Shown: piece by piece, positions 6,430-9,452 of the stretch
Layout of the letters: each line of letters opens with the position of its first letter
Numbering within the stretch: the stretch's first letter is position 1
Assembly (NCBI GenBank): GCA_021161135.1
Contig: JAGHBD010000117.1
Coordinates: forward strand, 1-9,452
Source of the DNA: Thermoplasmata archaeon
GTDB taxonomy: Archaea; Thermoplasmatota; E2; UBA202; JdFR-43
DNA: 9,452 bases
Direction of reading: 5' to 3'
Notes under the pieces: model-generated
What the model saw: the letters and a program-made list of their open reading frames with translations, nothing else
What the model was told of the DNA's origin: nothing
The model's database searches: none
Made by a program: the position numbers and the translations under genes

Positions 6430-7616
6430 TGAATAGGGTTGTTGCTGCCTTTGCTATGGTGATGTTACTTTCAACTGTTTTTGGAAATGTTTCGTCGGAG
6501 AAGGAGGATAAGAGAACTATAAAAATTGCTCTTTATGATTCCATTTCCCCCTCTGTCCGCCTCATTGAACATTGTTTTCGCTATGCATGGAGAGATGGCG
6601 ACATAAAATATGAAATGAATGTGAAAAGAATTGGCTATAAAGATGTAATAAATGGAAGTTTAATGAATTATGATGTACTTGTCATAGGAGCGAGTGGGCG
6701 ACAGTATTTCCATGCTCTCCATAAAAAGTGGAAGGATGAAGTGAAAAAATTTATTGCCAACGGCGGCGGTTATGTTGGCATATGTGGAGGAGCAAATATA
6801 GCGACGAAAGGGTATGAAAAACCTCGTCACTGGCTCGATTTTGTGCTTACCAAAGCTGCTTTAGGTTTAATTGATGCATACATTAACGATAATCAATGGC
6901 AGGAGTGGCAGTATTTGTGGAAGGAGGATGGAAGGAGCAATATACCGATAAAAAATGAGCTTTTAGGGCATGAAATATTTGCAGGAGAAAAATGGCGATA
7001 TATAACATATGGAGGTGGGCCAGGCTTGTATGGCATGAAAGAGGCAAAACCTCTTGCTATCTATAGAGAAGAGCCAAGTGATGTGGCACCTTTGCATTAC
7101 TGGATATGGCTGGGGAAATGGATTCCATATAAAAAAATAGAGACAGATATAAAGGATTATTATTCGGCGGCTGAAGCCAATTATGGGAAGGGAAAGGTGG
7201 TTATCTTTGGAATGCATCCCGAAATCCCTCCCCGCTTCAATGGAAGTGTTGAGGAATATTTTGGTTTATCCATATATGGCGTACCCCGCTACGTTTATGG
7301 ATGGGTTGGGGGCTCGCTATCCAACTGGAGCTACAACTGGTGGATTTTGAGGCGGAGTGTAGCGTATGTATGCAACGCTGCTCTACCACCGGCTGAAGAA
7401 CTTTATGTTTATATTCAGTCGCCTCAGAATGGAATTGTAGAGGCGATGGCTGAAAATGCAGAGAGAGTGGATTTCTATATAGATGGAAATTTTTATGCAA
7501 GCATAGATAAACCGCCATTTCGCATACAACCTGATTTGCATGGAGAGCATCTCATAAAGGCAATAGCACATAATGGCGATGCTGAGGCATGGCATGAAAG
7601 GAGGGTGGAGATATAG
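6429..7616 (+). CDS. Secreted class I glutamine-amidotransferase-like (BPL_N-type) protein with C-terminal Ig-like domain
   Basis: The 395-residue protein starts with a signal peptide (about 1-20, hydrophobic AAFAMVMLLSTVFG), so it should act outside the cell. Residues 30-270 form an amidotransferase-like domain: KIALYD (32-37), YDVLVIGASG (81-90), a nucleophile elbow GICGGANIA with Cys119, YGGGPG (194-199), and GMHPEIP with His263/Glu265. The complete Cys-His-Glu set suggests activity. The elbow and the GGP motif match the biotin-protein-ligase N-terminal (BPL_N) family, whose stand-alone members have no settled reaction. Residues about 325-395 (SPQNGIVEA, VDFYIDGNFYASIDKPPF) resemble a bacterial Ig-like beta-sandwich, probably for binding. 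The start overlaps the endA stop (TAATG), so it is translated from the purQ-endA mRNA. An intracellular biotin ligase role is unlikely given the signal peptide and the lack of a ligase domain. The substrate is unknown. Confidence 0.75.
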   Translation: MNRVVAAFAMVMLLSTVFGNVSSEKEDKRTIKIALYDSISPSVRLIEHCFRYAWRDGDIKYEMNVKRIGYKDVINGSLMNYDVLVIGASGRQYFHALHKKWKDEVKKFIANGGGYVGICGGANIATKGYEKPRHWLDFVLTKAALGLIDAYINDNQWQEWQYLWKEDGRSNIPIKNELLGHEIFAGEKWRYITYGGGPGLYGMKEAKPLAIYREEPSDVAPLHYWIWLGKWIPYKKIETDIKDYYSAAEANYGKGKVVIFGMHPEIPPRFNGSVEEYFGLSIYGVPRYVYGWVGGSLSNWSYNWWILRRSVAYVCNAALPPAEELYVYIQSPQNGIVEAMAENAERVDFYIDGNFYASIDKPPFRIQPDLHGEHLIKAIAHNGDAEAWHERRVEI

Positions 7617-7646
7617 CTCTACAGAGGTAGCTTATAGGCTATAGAG
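7612..7646. other. Dyad-rich patch between the purQ operon and trkA
   Basis: Overlapping inverted repeats start at the stop codon of the amidotransferase-like gene: TATAGC (7612-7617) with GCTATA (7638-7643), CTCTACAG (7617-7624) with CTATAGAG (7639-7646, one mismatch), and TAGC (7628-7631) with GCTA (7638-7641). It could be an mRNA 3'-end hairpin or an operator just upstream of the trkA TATA-like box. The arms are short and A+T-rich, so chance is possible. Confidence 0.3.
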
Positions 7647-7650
7647 AAAA

Positions 7651-7660
7651 TTTAATAAAT
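7651..7660 (+). promoter_or_regulatory. TATA-like box of the trkA-trkH operon
   Basis: TTTAATAAAT is centred near 7655, predicting a transcription start near 7680 and a leader of about 20 nt before the trkA ATG. This differs from the leaderless arrangement inferred for prs, the propeller gene and purQ, and it goes with the Shine-Dalgarno-like site downstream. Confidence 0.42.
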
Positions 7661-7690
7661 GTAAGCAAATTATCTTTTGCCGTTGTCATA

Positions 7691-7695
7691 GTGAT
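7691..7695 (+). promoter_or_regulatory. Shine-Dalgarno-like GTGAT that decides the trkA start
   Basis: GTGAT matches part of the archaeal GGTGATC ribosome-binding consensus and ends four nucleotides before the ATG at 7700. Its first three bases are also an in-frame GTG that could be read as a start. The binding-site reading is preferred because TrkA proteins typically begin M-Y-[IL]-I-I-V-G-A-G. Confidence 0.45.
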
Positions 7696-7699
7696 TAAA

Positions 7700-8350
7700 A
7701 TGTATCTAATCATAGTTGGGGCAGGTGAGATAGGGGAAAAATTGATAAATCTTGCCCTCCGCAATAAGGATGATGTCGTCGTCATAGAGAAAAACAAGGA
7801 GAAATGCGACGAGATATCAAAAAAATATGATGTCGTCGTTGTCAATGCAGATGCAACAGAAAAAGAAACATTGATGGAGGCGGGCGCTGATAATGCAGAC
7901 GCTTTAATTACAACTGCCGACGATGCAACCAATCTCCTCGTAATATCCTTAGCAAAATCCATAGGAATACCTTCCCTCGTCTCCCTCGTCAACAATGAAG
8001 AAAACAAACCAATGTTTATCGAAAAAGGAGTCAATATAGTTGGCAATCCCGCCGCCATCACTGCCGAATATCTCTACAGGGCGGTGCAGCGCCCAATGGT
8101 GAAGGATTTCATGAGCCTTGGAAATAAAGCAGAGATTTTCAAGATTATTATACCTGCTGACTCAAAAGTTGTTGATAAGCCTGTTGGGAGCATAAAGTTG
8201 CCGAGAGGAGTTAATATAATAGCAATAGAAAGGGACTCGGAAATAATAATTCCTGCTCCAGAAAGCACGTTTAAGGCAGGAGATGTTGTAACATTGCTTG
8301 CGAGAAAGGACAAAATAGATAAGACGATGAGTGTTTTCTTTGAGAAGTAA
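7700..8350 (+). CDS. trkA: Trk-type K+ uptake system, NAD-binding regulatory protein TrkA
   Basis: TrkA is the cytoplasmic RCK gating ring of Trk/Ktr potassium transporters. It binds NAD(H) and/or ATP and opens or closes the TrkH channel. From the ATG at 7700 the protein has 216 residues, the usual length for a single-RCK TrkA. The N-terminal Rossmann domain (1-about 135) has IIVGAGEIGEKL (4-15), an acidic Glu30 at the end of strand two (VVVIEKNKE) and VVNADATEKETL (48-59). The RCK-C domain follows (about 145-216; FKIIIPADSKVVDKPVGSI, then AGDVVTLLARKDK). An in-frame GTG at 7691 would add three residues; the ATG is chosen because it starts the canonical MYLIIVGAG and is preceded by GTGAT. The trkH start follows the stop codon immediately, so the pair is an operon. 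Confidence 0.93.
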   Translation: MYLIIVGAGEIGEKLINLALRNKDDVVVIEKNKEKCDEISKKYDVVVVNADATEKETLMEAGADNADALITTADDATNLLVISLAKSIGIPSLVSLVNNEENKPMFIEKGVNIVGNPAAITAEYLYRAVQRPMVKDFMSLGNKAEIFKIIIPADSKVVDKPVGSIKLPRGVNIIAIERDSEIIIPAPESTFKAGDVVTLLARKDKIDKTMSVFFEK

Positions 8351-9452
8351 ATGAAAAATTTAAAGATAGTGCTTCGAGACACAGGGGCAGTTTTAATCGC
8401 TGTGGGAGTGATAACCTTATTTGTCAATTTCATTTCAATTGGTTTTAAAGAATATTTTGCCATAAAATGGATTGTATTAACATCAGCTATCTTTCTCCTC
8501 CTCGGAATAATTTTCAGGATGGTGGGGAGGAGCGGTGACGAGCCAAAAATAAGGCATGCAATGATAACCGCCGCCCTTTCCTGGCTTATAATTTCTCTCG
8601 TTTCTTCTATCCCGTTTTATTACATAACTGGGCTTGATTTCCTCTCCGCCTTTTTTGAATCTGTTGCGGGATGGACTGGCACCGGGCTTACGATGATATC
8701 CACACCAAGCCAGCTGTGTTATACAATACAGTTCTGGCGAAGTTTTATTCAATGGATTGGAGGCGTTGGAGTTATAGTTCTCACCCTCGTTGTTTTAGCC
8801 AGGCCTGGCGCAGGCTCATTTGTTTTATTTAAATCGGAGGCGAGAGAGGAAAAAATACATCCAAGCATAATATCGACAGTGAAAACAATATGGTGGATTT
8901 TCCTGCTTTATACAGCCATAGCAATCCTTGTTTTATTCCTCTCTGGCATGCCATGGTGGGAGGCAATAAATCATGCAATGACAGGGCTGGCAACCGGCGG
9001 ATTCTCCGTAACCGACGATAGCATGGCTTCTTACTCAACGCCCATTCAAATTTTACTCGTACCAATTATGGTTGCGGGAGCCATAGCATTTTCAACTCAC
9101 TATGAGTTGCTGAAGGGAAGGATAAAAAACTTCCTCAAAGATGCGCAGACACAGGCATTGCTTTTCCTTCTTTTCATTGGCGCCCTCCTCCTTTCCTATT
9201 TCAACATGAACGATGGCATATACTCCTCCTTTACAACCTCCTTCAAATATTCTGCCTTTCAGTTTGTTTCCGCCCTCACATGCACAGGTTTTGCCACAAC
9301 TAACTTGGCTATCTGGAGTGGCGAATCAAAAATATTGCTTTCGCTCGCAATGATTGCTGGCGGCGCCGCTGGATCTACGGCAGGAGGAATAAAACTGTTC
9401 CGTCTCATTCTACTGACAAAAGGTGTTGGCTGGAAATTGAGGCGTATTTTTC
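8351..9452 (+). CDS. trkH: Trk-type K+ transporter, channel-forming subunit TrkH (3' partial)
   Basis: This is the membrane subunit that conducts K+ and partners the TrkA ring. The frame is open from the ATG to the window end, giving 367 residues; full TrkH proteins have about 480, so roughly a quarter is missing. Hydrophobic helices fill most of the sequence. The four pore loops of the selectivity filter can be found: WTGTGLT (108-114), ATGGFSV (214-220), CTGFATT (311-317) and GSTAGGIK (341-348), each with its expected glycine. The WIGGVGVIVL segment (135-144) is also typical of TrkH. The ATG directly abuts the trkA stop (TAAATG), implying translational coupling. Sodium dependence or ion preference cannot be judged here. 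Confidence 0.93.
   Translation, partial: MKNLKIVLRDTGAVLIAVGVITLFVNFISIGFKEYFAIKWIVLTSAIFLLLGIIFRMVGRSGDEPKIRHAMITAALSWLIISLVSSIPFYYITGLDFLSAFFESVAGWTGTGLTMISTPSQLCYTIQFWRSFIQWIGGVGVIVLTLVVLARPGAGSFVLFKSEAREEKIHPSIISTVKTIWWIFLLYTAIAILVLFLSGMPWWEAINHAMTGLATGGFSVTDDSMASYSTPIQILLVPIMVAGAIAFSTHYELLKGRIKNFLKDAQTQALLFLLFIGALLLSYFNMNDGIYSSFTTSFKYSAFQFVSALTCTGFATTNLAIWSGESKILLSLAMIAGGAAGSTAGGIKLFRLILLTKGVGWKLRRIF

Noticed and set aside
7770..7839. A 13-base direct repeat (ATGATGTCGTCGT) at 7770 and 7827
   Set aside because: Both copies encode beta-strands of the TrkA Rossmann domain (DDVVVI and YDVVVV); the repeat reflects similar amino-acid needs, and no mobile or regulatory role is indicated.
7639..8061. 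140-residue open frame on the minus strand opposite trkA
   Set aside because: It is Ser/Thr-rich low-complexity translation antisense to a clear Rossmann-fold gene and has no family signature.
8483..9065. Two minus-strand open frames (8483-8752 and 8829-9065) in the last kilobase
   Set aside because: The plus strand carries an uninterrupted trkH frame here with all four pore-loop motifs, so these are shadows.

Overview
The window looks like ordinary chromosomal DNA from an A+T-rich archaeon. The signs are an archaeal-type tRNA-splicing endonuclease, an archaeal-style PRPP synthetase, and TATA-like boxes about 25 bp upstream of several start codons, which imply leaderless mRNAs. The mix of secreted C25 (gingipain-like) protease, two-repeat EndA, PurQ of about 260 residues and Trk K+ uptake genes fits a Thermoplasmatota-type euryarchaeon. 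That placement is an inference from gene content and was not tested by phylogeny.

Layout. 1-391 (+): 3' end of an ABC-2 type transporter permease. 386-1228 (-): PRPP synthetase, convergent with the permease and sharing its last six bases (TTATAA). 1292-3235 (-): secreted C25 cysteine protease. 3236-3347: 112-bp divergent promoter region. 3348-4592 (+): secreted protein with seven FG-GAP/VCBS-type repeats, probably a seven-bladed beta-propeller. 4634-7616 (+): a tightly packed operon of purQ, endA and a secreted class I glutamine-amidotransferase-like (BPL_N-type) protein with an Ig-like tail, joined by 7-bp and 1-bp overlaps. 7617-7699: spacer with a dyad-rich patch, a TATA-like box and a Shine-Dalgarno-like site. 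7700-8350 (+): TrkA-type RCK protein. 8351-9452 (+): TrkH-type K+ channel subunit, cut by the window end.

How the genes relate. Prs makes PRPP, and PurQ supplies ammonia for the fourth step of purine synthesis, so both serve the purine pathway, although they lie on opposite strands with unrelated genes between them. The protease and the propeller protein are divergently transcribed and both carry signal peptides, so they may act together outside the cell. TrkA and TrkH form a K+ uptake pair. No tRNA, rRNA, CRISPR array, insertion sequence or integration site was seen, and no gene-free stretch exceeds about 115 bp.

I found no convincing new defence or mobile system. The least-explained item is the exported amidotransferase-like protein with a complete catalytic triad, embedded in a housekeeping operon.
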